Positions 48,200 through 60,224 are shown, counted from the stretch's first letter. The stretch: DNA of 64,000 nucleotides from Prorocentrum cordatum (GCA_963575745.1 CAUYUJ010006336.1:351179-415178); one strand, 5' to 3'. Translations and numbers: made by a program. The notes: a model not told the origin generated them from the letters alone.

Positions 48200-48340
48200 T
48201 GGGGGGATGAGGAGGGGGAGAGCTGGAGGGAGGAGGGCTGGAGGGGAATGGATGGGGGGATGAAGTGGAGGGAGGAGGGAGGAAGGATGGGGGGATGCGG
48301 AGGGGGAGGGATGGAGGGAGGAGGAGGAAGGAGGAGCCAG
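48200..48340. repeat. GGA/GGGGAT-rich tract
   Basis: Purine-rich low-complexity sequence preceding the 90-bp minisatellite. Confidence 0.8.
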
Positions 48341-48659
48341 TGGCCAGGCTCTGCGCCGCGACACCTTCGACGAGTTTGTGCTGGACAGGGGCCTGCTTCG
48401 GGCGCCGTTTCCCCCCCTAGCCCCGGCGCGCCGGAACGGCGCGGCCGCGCGAGGTGGGATGGGGCTGTGCGACCCTGGGGGGAAGGTCAGGGGCAGCGAC
48501 AGGGGGGAACTGGCTCCCTGATCCCTAAGGGCCCGAAAACGGTTCGGTAATCGAACTAGATCGAGGAGCGGGTCAAAGAGGCTGAGGTAAGCTCAGAAGC
48601 ATCGGAGGACATCCAGATCAGATATGGCCTGTGTGCGTTGGCAAGGGGGGGCGGCGGGG

Positions 48660-49612
48660 GTCCGAAGTAAGAGGGCAAAGAACCGTGTGAGGGGTGTGCC
48701 GAAATGGGGAGGTGCCGTCTTGCAGGCACTAGCACAAGCGCCATCAATAATTCCCATACTGCAAGGGGCACGATGCGTGGGAGGGGTGAGCCGAAACGAA
48801 CCACCGACGCCGTAAGGACCCTGACATGTGGGCTTTAGTTGGGATTCCATATAGGACCACGAAACGTATGAGGAGTGTGTGTTACATGAAGCACCGCCGC
48901 CATGCGGACCCTGGCATGCATTTGGGGTATTAGTTGGAGCTTCATACGGGGCAACGGAACGTGTGATGGGGTGTGCCGAAATGATGCACCGCCGTGCGGA
49001 CTTTCTGGCATTTGGGCTATTCGTTGGAGCTTCCTGCGGGGCCACGACGCGTGTGAGGGGTGTGCCGAATTGAGGCACCGCCGCCATGCGGACTTTGGCA
49101 GTTTGGTTGTAGTTTTGGCCCCCATATGGGGCCGTGGCAAATGGGCCTTAGTTGGAGCTCCCGATGGGGCCACGACACGCGTGAGGGGTGCGCTGAAATG
49201 AGGCGCCGCCGCCATGTGGACCCCGCCATCGGAGCATTTGGTGGCGCTCCCACTTGATCCATGGCACGCGCGAGAGGTGCGCTGCAATGAGACACCGCTG
49301 CCATGCGGACCCTGCCGCTGTAACATTTGGTGGAGCTTCCCATGGGGCCACGAAGCGTGTGAGGGGTATGGCGAAGTGAGTGCGGTGGTGCCATGCGGAT
49401 CGTGCCACTGGGGTTTCGGTGCCCCCTCCTTGGGCCACGAAACGTATAAGGGGTATGCCGGAATGGGTGTGGTAGCGCCATGCGGACTTTGCTGTTGATG
49501 TTTTCGATGGAACCCCCTATGGGGCTACGACGCGCGCGAGGGGTGTGCCGGAATGAGGCACCGCCGCCATGCGCATTTGGGCCTTAGCTGGAGCTCACCA
49601 TGGGGCCACGGT
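48660..49612. repeat. about 90-bp minisatellite, about 10 units
   Basis: Degenerate unit built around GGGGCCACGACxCGTGTGAG, GGGTGTGCCGAAATGAGGCA and CCGCCGCCATGCGGACC. The GTGTGCCGA-type marker recurs near 48689, 48786, 48872, 48968, 49058, 49180, 49275, 49361, 49448 and 49539. The minus-strand frames with HTPHT and PHGGGAS words are repeat products. Confidence 0.85.
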
Positions 49613-49637
49613 GTGTGTGTGTGTGTGTGTGTGTGTG
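49608..49637. repeat. TG microsatellite
   Basis: (GT)n at the end of the minisatellite. Confidence 0.9.
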
Positions 49638-49639
49638 GG

Positions 49640-50004
49640 ACAGTCCTCCTCCCGGGCTCGCCTCCCGCGCCGACGCCGCGCGGCGCTCGGCAACGCACAC
49701 GGGGCTGCCAAGCTCTGCCCCCCCAACGCCTCCGCCGCCCTGCCGCCCCCGCCATCCTCCCGCTGCTGGTCGCCGCCTGAGTCCCACGTCCCGCGCCGCC
49801 CCGCCCCACCGCATGTGGGGCACGCTCCGTTCTCCCTGGCCGTGCGCAGGCTGGCGTTGCCGCCCGCTGCACGGCCTCCTCCCCCGCCCCTCCCGGCCAC
49901 CCAGCTGGACCCTCCCGCCAGTCGCCCCGCCCTGCCGCCCCGCTGGAGGCGCCTGCTTCGCTGCCCCCGCCAGTTCCCGGGCCAGCCCGTTGCGACGGCG
50001 CGGC
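49640..50004. other. no gene seen
   Basis: Pro/Ala/Arg-coding GC-rich DNA without a recognisable domain. Confidence 0.35.
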
Positions 50005-50530
50005 GCACTCTTGAGGCCCCTTGGGGCTCTCTTGGGCCTTCTTGGGCCCTCTTGGGGCTCGTGGGGTGGGTCTGGGAGGCCTCTTGGGGCTGCCTTGGCC
50101 CCCATGATTCAAAAAGAGGGGGGTAGGAAATTCAGGTCCCCCCTTGGGAGGCTCAAACGTGACGTCTTCAGGCCTTTTTTGGGCGCTCTTGGGACTCTGT
50201 TGGGCGCTCTTGGGGCCCTCTTTGGGCCCTCTTGGGCCCCTCCTTGGGCTCTATTGGGCCGTCCAGGGGCCATCGTAAAGCCTCAAGAGCCAATCGGACA
50301 TGAAAAGGCGAAAAGGCAAACAACATTGCTTCTCCGTCGGTTCTGGAGCCATTGACCACTTGGGGGGGTCTGTGGAGGCTCGGAGGGCACTTGAAATCGT
50401 CTTGGGGCCGTCTCGAGGCCTCTGAGAATCTTGTCGGAGGTTGTCTTGAGCCATTTTGAGGTATCTTGAGCAATCTTGGAGGCCATCGTGGGCCTTCTGA
50501 GACCCTCTTGGAGGCATCTTGGGCCATGTT
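50005..50530. repeat. CTTGGGGCC minisatellite array
   Basis: The same 15-base unit as inside the E family (CTCTTGGGCC, ATCTTGGAGGCC), with non-repeat spacers at 50100-50170 and 50285-50370. E-family ends are not evident. Confidence 0.7.
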
Positions 50531-50779
50531 GGACGTTCTAACCCCTCCGTCCCCCCCTTCCCAAGCCCAGGGGAGGGGGTAGCGGAAGGGATAAACCCTC
50601 GTCTTTGGTTCTTTCGCTCCGTGCGTGTATTATCTTCGGTGCAGCCCACTGCTCGGTTTGACCTGCGCCTGACGGGCTCGCACACTCTGGCGCCCGCGGA
50701 CAAAGAAACTTCACATGTGCATGATAACGCTGTCCAAGCTCTTCCAGCGCCTCCCGCCTGCGCTAGAACTTGAGCGCGC

Positions 50780-50930
50780 GCAAAGCGTACATATATGTGT
50801 ATTTGCATGTATATATACATATATGTACATGTGTGTGTATGTACAAACGTAATATTGTACACAAGCATGTGTGTGTACCGTACTACAAACATACGCCCAT
50901 ACAGAGGTATGTTTATGTACACGTGTGCAC
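50780..50930. repeat. TA/TG/GTAC-rich tract
   Basis: Degenerate ATATGTACATGTGTG units. Confidence 0.8.
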
Positions 50931-50944
50931 ACCCTCTGTTATTT

Positions 50945-51300
50945 TCAGTATCACTCTTCCACTGTCTCGCTCTCTCCTCTTCTCCGCATCCATCTCTTTC
51001 TCCACCTCCCTGTTTCTCTGCCTCTCTCTCGCCCACTCTTCCTCTCTCCGCATCTCTGCCCATATGTATCCTTACTCCTCTCTCCTCTCTCTCTCTCTCT
51101 CTCCTTTTACCTCTCTTTCTCCGTCCTCTCGTATCCAGTCTCTCATCTGCCCTCTCAGTTGTACCGTTTCGTCCTCTGCCTCTTTTCCTTCTTCTCTTAC
51201 CCTCTCTGATCGCGGTTTCTCTTCTCTCTTCTCTCTCTTACATCCTCTGTCCGGTCCTCCACCCTATTCATCCCTCCCTCCCCTCCCCTCGCCACTCTTC
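50945..51300. repeat. CT-rich low-complexity tract
   Basis: TCTCTCC-type sequence over about 350 bp. The Ser/Leu-rich frame across it is a composition artefact. Confidence 0.8.
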
Positions 51301-51411
51301 CCCCTGCACTGGGCAGTCGCGCGCCCCGCTCTCTCCTCTCCGAGGCCGCGCCGGTCTTGGTGATGTCCCCCCGTCAGCTGCCGCTCCCGGGTTCTCGGGT
51401 CGGTCCGCCGT

Positions 51412-51560
51412 GCCCTCCTCCTCCCTCCTCCTCCTCCTCCTCCTCCCTCCTCCTCCCACCCCCTCTCCTCCTCCTCCTCCTCCTCCTCCTCCTCCTCCTC
51501 CTCCTCCTCCCTCCTCCTCCTCCTCCTCCTCCTCCTCCTCCTCCTCCTCCTCCTCCTCCA
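51412..51560. repeat. CCT microsatellite
   Basis: (CCT)n of about 150 bp, interrupted. It would read poly-Pro, poly-Leu or poly-Ser on the plus strand. Confidence 0.95.
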
Positions 51561-51689
51561 TGGGGGGGGGCCACCAGCTCAGGGGGGGGCAGAGGCAGCA
51601 GCCTGGGATCGGCGAGGCGCACAGTGGATCGGCGATCCGCTTGGAGGCAACCTGGAATCCACCCGGAGTCAACCTGGGGTAGGCATCAG

Positions 51690-52446
51690 TCAGGAGGGAA
51701 CGACACTTTTTGATCCGCGGGTCGAGAGCGCACCTCTTCGGTCGAAGCTAAGCGGGCCGCGCGAAGCTTGAATTGGGCAGAGAAGAGGAGGGAGGAAGCG
51801 GCGGAGCCTCAGAGCGAGGCCGAGAGGAGGCATAGCCTCGGATACAGGCGGTGCCGAAGCTGAAATGCTTGCAAAGGGACGCCTTTGACAGGTGCCCGGT
51901 GGCGAAGTACCGGAGAAGAGCAAAATGCTACCGTAGGTGTTATTGTCGCCAACGTTTGTTTAACACCAGCCTCGGGTCACAGGAGGGAAAGACACGCACA
52001 GGCACACTTCATCGTCAACCCCCAGGAGATCTGGGAAAGTATGGGAAGTGGGGGGAGAGACAAACACCCAGAAAATGTGGGAAACTCTGGGGGATGTGGG
52101 CTATTTGTGTGTATCTATTTATTTGTGTGTCCCAGGGCCCCTTCAATCAAGCTGGAGGCACCCTGGAGTCGCCAGTGGATCGGCGACGGGCTCCCCACTG
52201 CGAGGCCGCATGGTCCTGGGCGGGTGGGGCCATCGGGGGCCCCTCTCGGCGATCCGTGGGCGACTCGGGATCGATGCGTCCCCCCTAAGCCACGCAGTGG
52301 CGCAGCGTCCTGGCTCGCCCATGGGCCTAATTACCAAACGATGCTCTAAGATCCTTTTGTGGTTTCCGCGCGCTGTTCTGAGAACACTTCTGGCTGGGAC
52401 TGTCTTGTTTTAGCACATCGGGTTTATGTTGTAAGCCACTTGTTTT
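51690..52446. other. no gene seen
   Basis: About 750 bp of mostly unique sequence. GGAGGCACCCTGGAGTCGCC at 52153 echoes GGAGGCAACCTGGAATCCACC at 51641, suggesting an old duplication. Confidence 0.4.
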
Positions 52447-52478
52447 TGTTCTTAGAACCTGTCTGGGTTCTAAGAACA
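52447..52478. repeat. perfect 13-bp hairpin
   Basis: TGTTCTTAGAACC, six-base loop, GGTTCTAAGAACA. Confidence 0.8.
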
Positions 52479-52729
52479 TGTCTTGGTAGGCCTATAGGAA
52501 TGCCGGGACGGCCGATCCCTGCTCAACTGAGCCTATCCCCCCTTCACGTTGCCCCTCGTCCCCTCCTTCCCCCTTGCCTTCTGCCAGTCGGCTGCGAGCG
52601 AGGGGGGGAAACGAGAAGGAGGAGGCCTCTTCAGAAGGCGGCGGGGCCTCTCAGAAGCCCTCTGGCCCTCCGAGAAGTCTTCTGTGCTTTCGGGGAAGGC
52701 TCAGGAAACTTCTCAGCAGGCCAGGGAGG

Positions 52730-52830
52730 GAGGAAGGGATGGAGAGGGAGGGAGAGAGGGAGGGAGGGAGGGAGGGAGGGAGGAGGAGGAGGAGGAACAG
52801 GAGGAGGAGGAGGAGGAGGGGACTTCCGAG
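52730..52830. repeat. GGGA/GGA microsatellite
   Basis: Tandem AGGG then AGG units. Confidence 0.95.
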
Positions 52831-52953
52831 CCTTCTGAGAAGGCCCGCCCCTTTCCTTTCCCCTCCCCCCAGGCTCGGCGCCGCCTCTCCGAGGAGGACA
52901 GGCACCACCGACGCCGCCGATCGACCTGCAGAGCCCTCGTCGCCGCGGCTAGT

Positions 52954-53082
52954 GGACCACGTGCGAACCCTACCCCTACCCCCCACGTGGGGTTCACTTC
53001 GCTCGGGAGCTCCCGAACGAAGCGAACCCCACCCTCCCCCTCAGAAATCGTGGGGGGCAGGGGTAGGGTTCGCACGTGGTCC
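52954..53082. mobile_element. nested-palindrome fold-back element
   Basis: 129 bp. Outer arms GGACCACGTGCGAACCCTAC at left (52954 on) and GTAGGGTTCGCACGTGGTCC at right (to 53082) continue inward to about 34 bp each. Inside lies a separate palindrome (52987-53032) with arms GTGGGGTTC and GAACCCCAC around CGGGAGCTCCCG. It is non-coding; a MITE or other fold-back transposon is the simplest reading. Confidence 0.7.
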
Positions 53083-53505
53083 CCTACAGGGCGGGCTGGA
53101 TTCGCCTCGACGTCCTGGTCAGGGCACACCCCAGGAGATGTCCACGGAGCGTCGGCATCGGCACCTTACGGTCGAAATCGACAGGAAGGCTCGCCGCCGA
53201 AGGACTCGTCGTCGAGCATTTCCCGCCGGTGCGGCCTGCTGGCCACCCCTCCCGCTCCAGGCGCTGCTCCAGCACGTGCTGCAGACGGGCGCCACTGTGG
53301 CGGACATCGGGGAGACCCCCTCCTCTTGCCCGTCGGGGGGCCCGGCAGGGTTGCAGCACCAGACGGCATGGGCAGGGGAAGGGTGGGCGGATGGACAAGC
53401 GGAGGAGGGAGACTTAGAGAAGGGGAGGGGGCATGGGTCCAAAGTAGGTGTATGAGGGAGAGAAAGGGGGGCATACACACATGCGTATCGATATCAATGT
53501 TATGT
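53083..53505. other. no gene seen
   Basis: GC-rich sequence with a purine-rich end. No domain in any frame. Confidence 0.35.
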
Positions 53506-53514
53506 AGATATAAG

Positions 53515-53557
53515 AGATGTATGTATGTATGTAGGTATGTATATATGTATGTATGTA

Positions 53558-53596
<39 letters not shown>

Positions 53597-53909
53597 ATGC
53601 ATGCATGCACGCATGCATGCATGTATGTATGAATGCATGCATGCATGCATGCATGCATGTATGCATGTATATATATATATGTATGTATGTATGTATACAT
53701 GCATGCATACATGTATGTATGTATACATGTATACATGTATGTATGTATGTATGTATGCATGCATGCATGCATGTATGCATGCACGCATGTATGTATGTAT
53801 GTATGTATGCATGTATGTATGTATGTATGTATGTATGTAGGTAGGTAGGTATGTATGTACGTATGCATGTATGTATGTATGTATGTATGTATGTATGTAT
53901 GTATGTACG

Positions 53910-53941
<32 letters not shown>

Positions 53942-54183
53942 CATGTATGCATGCATGCATGCATGCATGTATGTATGTATGTATGCATGTATGTATGTAT
54001 GTATGTATGTATGTATGTATGTATGTATGTATGTATGTATGTATGTATATGTGTATGTATGTATGTACGTATGCATGTATGTATGTACGTATGTATGCAT
54101 GCATGCATGCATGCATGTATGCATATATGTATGTGTGTGTATGTATGTATATATGCATGCATGTATGTATGTATGTATGTATG

Positions 54184-54214
<31 letters not shown>

Positions 54215-54530
54215 ATATGTATGTATGTATGTATGTATGCATGCATGTATGAATGTATATATGTATGTATGCATGTATGTATGTATGCATGTATGTATGT
54301 ATGTATGTATGTATGTATGTATGTATATATGTATACATGTATGTATGTATGCATGAATGTATATATGTATGTACGTATGCATGCATGCATGCATGCATGC
54401 ATGCATGCATGTATGGATGCATTCATGTATGTATGTGTGTGCATGTATGTATATATGCATGTCTGTATGTATGTATGTATGTATGTAGGTATGTAGGAAT
54501 GTATGTAGGTATGTATGTATGTATACACAT
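53515..54530. repeat. 1-kb ATGT/GCATG tetranucleotide array
   Basis: (GTAT)n mixed with GCAT, GTCT and ATAT variants over about 1 kb. It is open in most frames (YVCM-type on plus, HTYI-type on minus) purely because the unit lacks stops in those frames. Confidence 0.98.
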
Positions 54531-54559
54531 ATCGATATATCTGTGTGTTTATATACACA

Positions 54560-55320
54560 TGTTACATAACCATCTATAGTATTACACGCAATTTTCCGAA
54601 GGAGTGGATCTCAGAGGCGAATAAATGAGGGACCTGTCCCGTTCGAGATTTGCCTGGCAGATTTGTTCGGGACGGCCTCACAATTATGAAGATCGGATGC
54701 GCCCCTCACGTAGATCGCGACGTCACGGTCCAGAAACAGCCTGTCTCAAACAGTTTGACATACAACCTTCAAATCAGCGTGGTTTTCACTGATGTTGGTC
54801 GTCGCTCTTAGAAAACGGCCGTTTCGTTTCGCATGAGACATCCCCACAATATTGTATATAACCCGACGTGTTCAAAGCTGTCCTCACATGAATCAAGATA
54901 ACAGGTTCGCTCGAGACATCCTCAAAACGTTGGCTTCGGAGCTTCTTGTCAATTGCAATCACAAGGTGTGGAACGCCCTCCTGCGCGGCACACATCTGGA
55001 GGTGTGGCAACCCGACCTGCGTTCGACTGCAATCCCGCTGTTGCACCTCCTTCCAAACAGCCCTCTGGTGATCCTCATGGTCCTTCTCCTCTCCGTTTTC
55101 TCTGCGTCTCCGTCTCATTCCTCCTCCTTGGATCCTCCGACTCCATTTTCTGATTCTTGCCAATTTTCTGCGATGCTTACGTGCCGCAGCTCTTTTGTAT
55201 GAGCCTGGGCGCGCCCGTGCCTGCGTTACATTTATATGATCATGTCTGAGTGTACAACTTCGTTTATATACACATGTATGCATGTACGCACGCATGAGTT
55301 TAGGTACCAGTATAATCACA
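54560..55320. other. unique spacer, no confident gene
   Basis: About 760 bp of balanced composition between two microsatellites. A plus-strand stretch at 54893-55030 reads without stops (NRFARDILKTLASELLVNCN and on) but has no start, domain or splice frame that I can support. Confidence 0.35.
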
Positions 55321-55329
55321 CACTACATA

Positions 55330-55865
55330 CACATGCGTATGTATGTATGTATGTATGTATGCATGCATGCATGCATGCATGCATGCATGCATGCGTGCGT
55401 TCATGCATGCATGCACGTATGTGTTTACGTACGTACGCGTGTATGTATGTATACATGTATGGATGCATGTATGTATGTTTGTACGTATGCATGCATGTAT
55501 GCATGCATGCAGGCATGTATGTATGCATGCATGCACGCACGCACGCATGCCTGCCTGCCTGCATGCATGCATGCATGCATGACTATCTGTATGCATGTAT
55601 GCATGTATGTATGTATAGATGCATGCACGCATGTATATATTTTTGTATATATGTATGTGTGCATGTATGCATGCGCGTCTGCGTGCTTATACATATATAT
55701 ACATGTATATATATAGGTCTATATGCATGCATGCATGCATGCATGTATGCATGTATGTATGTATGCATGCATGCAGGTATGCATGTATGTATGCATGTAT
55801 GTATGCATGTATTTCTGTAACCCTGCATGTACGCATGTATGCATGCATGTATGTGTGCATCTATG
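55330..55865. repeat. ATGC/ATGT tetranucleotide array
   Basis: About 535 bp of GCAT and GTAT units, related in motif to the 53.5-kb array. Confidence 0.97.
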
Positions 55866-55907
55866 TTAATGCAAGTATAGCATGCGTAATGCGATATACC
55901 GATATAT

Positions 55908-55995
55908 ATACAGAGAGAGAGAGAGAGAGAGTGAGAGAGAGAGAGAGAGACAGCGAGGGAGAGGGAGAGAGAGATAGAGAGCGATATATCGATAG

Positions 55996-56026
<31 letters not shown>

Positions 56027-56027
56027 A

Positions 56028-56062
<35 letters not shown>

Positions 56063-56069
56063 TAGTGAC

Positions 56070-56106
<37 letters not shown>

Positions 56107-56140
56107 CAGAGAGAGAGAGAGAGAGAGAACGAGAGATGTG

Positions 56141-56187
<47 letters not shown>

Positions 56188-56210
56188 GGGGAGAGGGAGA
56201 GAGAGGAACG
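55908..56210. repeat. GA microsatellite
   Basis: About 300 bp of (GA)n with short interruptions. Confidence 0.98.
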
Positions 56211-56749
56211 TTGGTAGATGAGGGGGAATCTACGTATGTGGAAGAGCAGCAGGAATGTAGAGGGAAGGGTAATGAAGAGGAGGAGGAGGATGAGAAGGAA
56301 GAGGGGGATGAGGATGACGCTGCTGCTGCTGATGCTGTGGAGCTTGCTATGCTGATGATGCTGTTGATGATGCTGATGGTAAGGCTTCTGCTGCTGATGA
56401 TGGTGATGATGTGATTTTGATGCTGTTGATGATAAGGAGGAGGGGGAGTCGTAGGACGAGGGCGACAACGATGGTGAGCCTCCCCTTTTTTGTCACCGTT
56501 GCAACGCAGGGTTTATGTTTGCTCCGTGAGGCCAAGGCAGTTCTGATGGAGCTGCTTCGCCGCGGTGGTAGAGACGGCGACGTTGCCCCCCTGCCTCTTT
56601 TTGCAAGTTTTCGTTCGCTGCCGCATGGTCTTGAAGACCAGTTCGTGAAACCGTGAAACGAGGCGCAAGGAAGAAAAGGAAACGGCGGACTGAAGGACGA
56701 GGAACGACAAATCATTTGATCAGAAAGGCTGCACCCTCTGCGGCACTTT

Positions 56750-56965
56750 GAGGCCATCCTTGGCCATCTTGGTGCCTCTCGGGGGCATCTTCGGGCCTCT
56801 GGCCCATCTTGGGGGTACCTTGTGGCCATCTTGAGGCCTTGTTGGGTCATCTTGGGCCACTTGGGTGGCACCTGAAGGTCTTTCGGGGCCGCCTTGGGGA
56901 CGTCTTGGGCAATTTCGGGGGCTCTCGGGGTCATCTGAACAGCGATCTTCGGACATCTTGGCAAC
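56750..56965. repeat. CATCTTGGGGCC minisatellite array
   Basis: About a dozen degenerate 15-18 base units (GGCCATCTTG, GGGGCATCTTCG) of the E-family type without recognisable element ends. A few related units lie at 57265-57330. Confidence 0.65.
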
Positions 56966-57342
56966 GAGACATGGGAAGAGGCCAACATCCTTGAACACGC
57001 GATGGTTTTGTCTTCCCTCTCGGGGGCGTTTTGGCGCCCCCCTGGGTCATTTTGCGGTAGGTTCGCGTCGTTTCGATGCGGCGGCGACCCCGCCGCGAGC
57101 GTTCAATGTTGAGCGCCGCCTGCGCCCCAGAATCGGCTTATGTGAAACGATCTGGCTATCGAAATGCCGCCGATCGTTCAAGGATGAACGATCCACGCAG
57201 TGTCGAAACCAACGCCAGGGTTGTCACGACACGAACCTGCCGTGGAAGAACTTCTGGGTCGCGTTCGGCCGTCTTGGGCTCTTGGGGCCTTCTTTGGGGG
57301 CTCCTGGGGCCGTCCTGGAGGCCTTTTACACTGCTCGCGCGC

Positions 57343-57475
57343 CTCCCTCCTCCTTCTTCTCCTCCTCCTTCTCCTTCTCCTCCTCCTCCTCCTTCTCCTT
57401 CTCCTCCTCCTCCTCCTCCTCCTCCTCCTTCCCCCCCCTCCTCCTCCCTCCTCCTGCCTTCTGCCTCCTTGCTTC
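57343..57475. repeat. CTC/CTT microsatellite
   Basis: (TCC)n and (TTC)n tract directly before the 102-bp minisatellite. Confidence 0.95.
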
Positions 57476-57494
57476 CCCTCCTCGTACCTTTCCG

Positions 57495-58410
57495 ACTTGG
57501 CGGCTGCGAACTGCGCAGGTGTCGCCACTTTCGTGGGCTTTTGCGAGGCACGGCGGAGGTGAGGGCAGCGCAGCTCCATTTGAGACCTACCTCGCGGCTC
57601 CATCGGGGCTGCGAAGTTGCACCATTGTCGCCACTTGCGTGGGCTCCTGAGGCACGGCGGAGGTGAGGGCAGCGCAGATCCATTTGAGACCTTGCGGCGG
57701 CTCCGTCGGGGGCTGCGAATTGCACAACTGTCGCCACTTTCGTAGGCTCCCGGGAGGCACGGGGGAAGCGAGGGCAGCGCAGGTCCATTTGAGACCTCGC
57801 GGCTCCGTCGGGGGCTGCGAACTGCGCAACTGTCCCAGTTTCGTGGGCTCCTCGGAAGCATTGCGGAGGTGAGGGCAGCGGCGATCACTTTGAGACCTCG
57901 CGGCTCCGTCGGGGGCTGCGAACTGCGCAACTGTTTTAGTTTCGTGGGCTCCTGGGGAGGCGCGGCGGAAATGAGGACAGCGGGGATCACTTTGAGACCA
58001 CGCTGTTCTCTCGGGCGCTGCGAGCTGTGTAATGTCGCCACTTTCGTGGGCTCCTGGGAGGCGCAGTGGAGGTGAGGGCAGCCGGGATCTCTTTGAGACC
58101 TTGCTGTTCCTTTGGGGGTTGCGAGCTTCGCAACTGTCGCCACGTTCGTGGGCTCCTAGGCAGGCGCGGTGGAGGTGAGGGCAGCGGGGATCACTTTGAG
58201 ACGTCGCTGCTCCGTCGGGGGCTGCAAACTGGCGCAACCGTCTCCAATTTAGCGGGCTCCTGGGAGGCACGGCGGAGGTGAGGGCAGCGCAGATCCATTT
58301 GAGATCTCGCTGCTCCGTCGGCCGCTGCGAGCTGTGCAACTGCCGCCATTTTTGAGGGATCCTGGGAGTCACGGCGGAGATATGAGGGCAGCGCGGATTC
58401 TGTGAGACCT
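57495..58410. repeat. about 102-bp minisatellite, about 9 units
   Basis: Unit: GGCTGCGAACTGCGCAACTG, TCGCCACTTTCGTGGGCTCC, GGAGGCRCGGCGGAGGTGAG, GGCAGCGCAGATCCATTTGAGACC. Markers recur near 57557, 57659, 57764, 57866, 57966, 58067, 58170, 58276 and 58376. Because the unit is a multiple of three, minus-strand frames stay open across units (LRCPHLRRASQEP-type repeats). Confidence 0.9.
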
Positions 58411-58539
58411 CCACCCGTATGTCCCGACATTGTTTGGTGAAGCATGTCGGAGTGCTGCATGTTTCGCTCCATTGTTTTTTGTGTACCACGATCAAAAATA
58501 GTCGCCTCGCGTAGAGAACGGTTTGGGTGCGTCTCGGGT

Positions 58540-58548
58540 AAGTGTGTG

Positions 58549-58590
<42 letters not shown>

Positions 58591-58592
58591 AG
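58540..58592. repeat. TG microsatellite
   Basis: (GT)n of about 50 bp. Confidence 0.95.
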
Positions 58593-59019
58593 TGTCGCAG
58601 GCCGAGAGGTTGACACCAATACCAATATCGACGGTGTGCCTCCACCGAGGGAAGAAGATCCTGATCTCGGTGATGTGGTAATATTCTGGTTTCCAAGGCG
58701 GCCGAAATATTGCCACCAACACCGAAATCTAGGATCATCTTCCCCCCTTGGAGGCAACCCCCTGTGTTGGTGTTGGTGCCCATTTCCAGGCCTCCAAGAG
58801 TGTGTGTGTGTGTATATGTGTGATACCCGCCGCCTCCCCTCTCCTCGCTGTAAACATACAGGACTGGCGAGAGAAGAGGCGAGAAACAAAGGTCACGACA
58901 CAGATAATCAGGGCAGCAGTCCAGCAGGCAGGTATCTAAGCTCACAGCCTTGCGGCCCCCAAGAGGGCAGACGGATCTCCTGCGTACAGCAACCGCGCCT
59001 TGTTTTTTTCCGTCGCCAG

Positions 59020-59117
59020 GCTGGTTCTGGCCACTATGCCAAGTGGCTGAACGACACCGGCCTCGTCTCGGCCTATGCCTTTGACGGCACGCCTGAGGTC
59101 GAGCTCGTCACCAGAGG
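59020..59117 (+). CDS. candidate exon: METTL24-like methyltransferase fragment
   Basis: After TTGTTTTTTTCCGTCGCCAG the frame reads AGSGHYAKWLNDTGLVSAYA then FDGTPEVELVTRG. A G-x-G-x-Y-x-x-x-L-N-x-T-G...DG-x-x-x-(V/I)-x-x-x-T-x-G layout is what I recall from METTL24-type (DUF) S-adenosylmethionine-dependent methyltransferase domains, around the SAM-binding glycine loop and following acidic residue. No GT donor follows; a GA-type donor (GGACAG) is possible, and dinoflagellates do use unusual donors. No neighbouring exons were found, so it may be an isolated fragment. Confidence 0.35.
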
Positions 59118-59162
59118 ACAGTCTTCGCATTTTTGGGGGGTGTGGTGGGGGATGGGGACGCG

Positions 59163-59173
59163 GATGATGATGA

Positions 59174-59225
<52 letters not shown>

Positions 59226-60173
59226 GATATGATGATGCTGCTGATGATGATGCTGATGATGCTGATGGTGATGATGCTGATGATGCTGATGATGAAGATA
59301 TGATGATGCTGATGCTGATGCTGATGCTGATGCTGATGATGATGGTGATGCTGATGCTGTTGATGATGTTGATGATGATGAGGATGATGATGATGATGAC
59401 GATGATGATGATGATGAGGATGAGGATGAGCATGAGGATGAGGATGAGGATGAGGATTATGCTGATGCTGATGATGACGATGACGATGACGATGAGGATG
59501 ATGCTGATGATGAGGTTGATGATGAGGATGATGGTGAGGATGAGAGTGATAATGAGGATGAGGATGAGGGAGGACGAGGACGAGGATGAGGATAAGGATG
59601 AGGATGGGGATAGAGGATGAGGATGAGGATGAGGATGAGGATGATGTTGCTGCTGATTCTGATGCTGATGATGCTGACAATGCTGATGATGCTGCTGCTG
59701 ATGAAGCTGATGCTGCTGCTGATGCTGTTGATGATGATGATGCTGATGCTGATGCTGATGATGCTGATGATGCTGATGCTGATGCTGATGATGCTGATGC
59801 TGCTGCTGATGCTGATGCTGACGACGATGATGATGCTGATGATGATGACGATGAGGAGGATGATGCTGCTGATGATGATGGCGATGATGAGGATGATGCT
59901 GCTGATGATGATGATGGCGATGATAATGCTGATTATGATAACGATGGTGCTGATGCTGATGGTGTTGATGCTGCTGCTGATGATGCTGATGCTGATGCTG
60001 ATGCTGCTGATGCTGAGGATGCTGATGCTGATGATGCTGATGATGCTTCTGCTGATGATGCTGATGCTGATGCTGATGCTGCTGATGCTGAGGATGCTGA
60101 TGTTGATGATGCTGATGATGCTGCTGCTGATGATGATCATGATGATGATGATGGTGATGATGTTGATGATGAC

Positions 60174-60224
<51 letters not shown>

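Noticed and set aside
53166-54558. Minus-strand ORFs of 350-420 codons rich in HTYI
   Set aside because: They are translations of the ATGT/GCAT microsatellite, which lacks stops in those frames.
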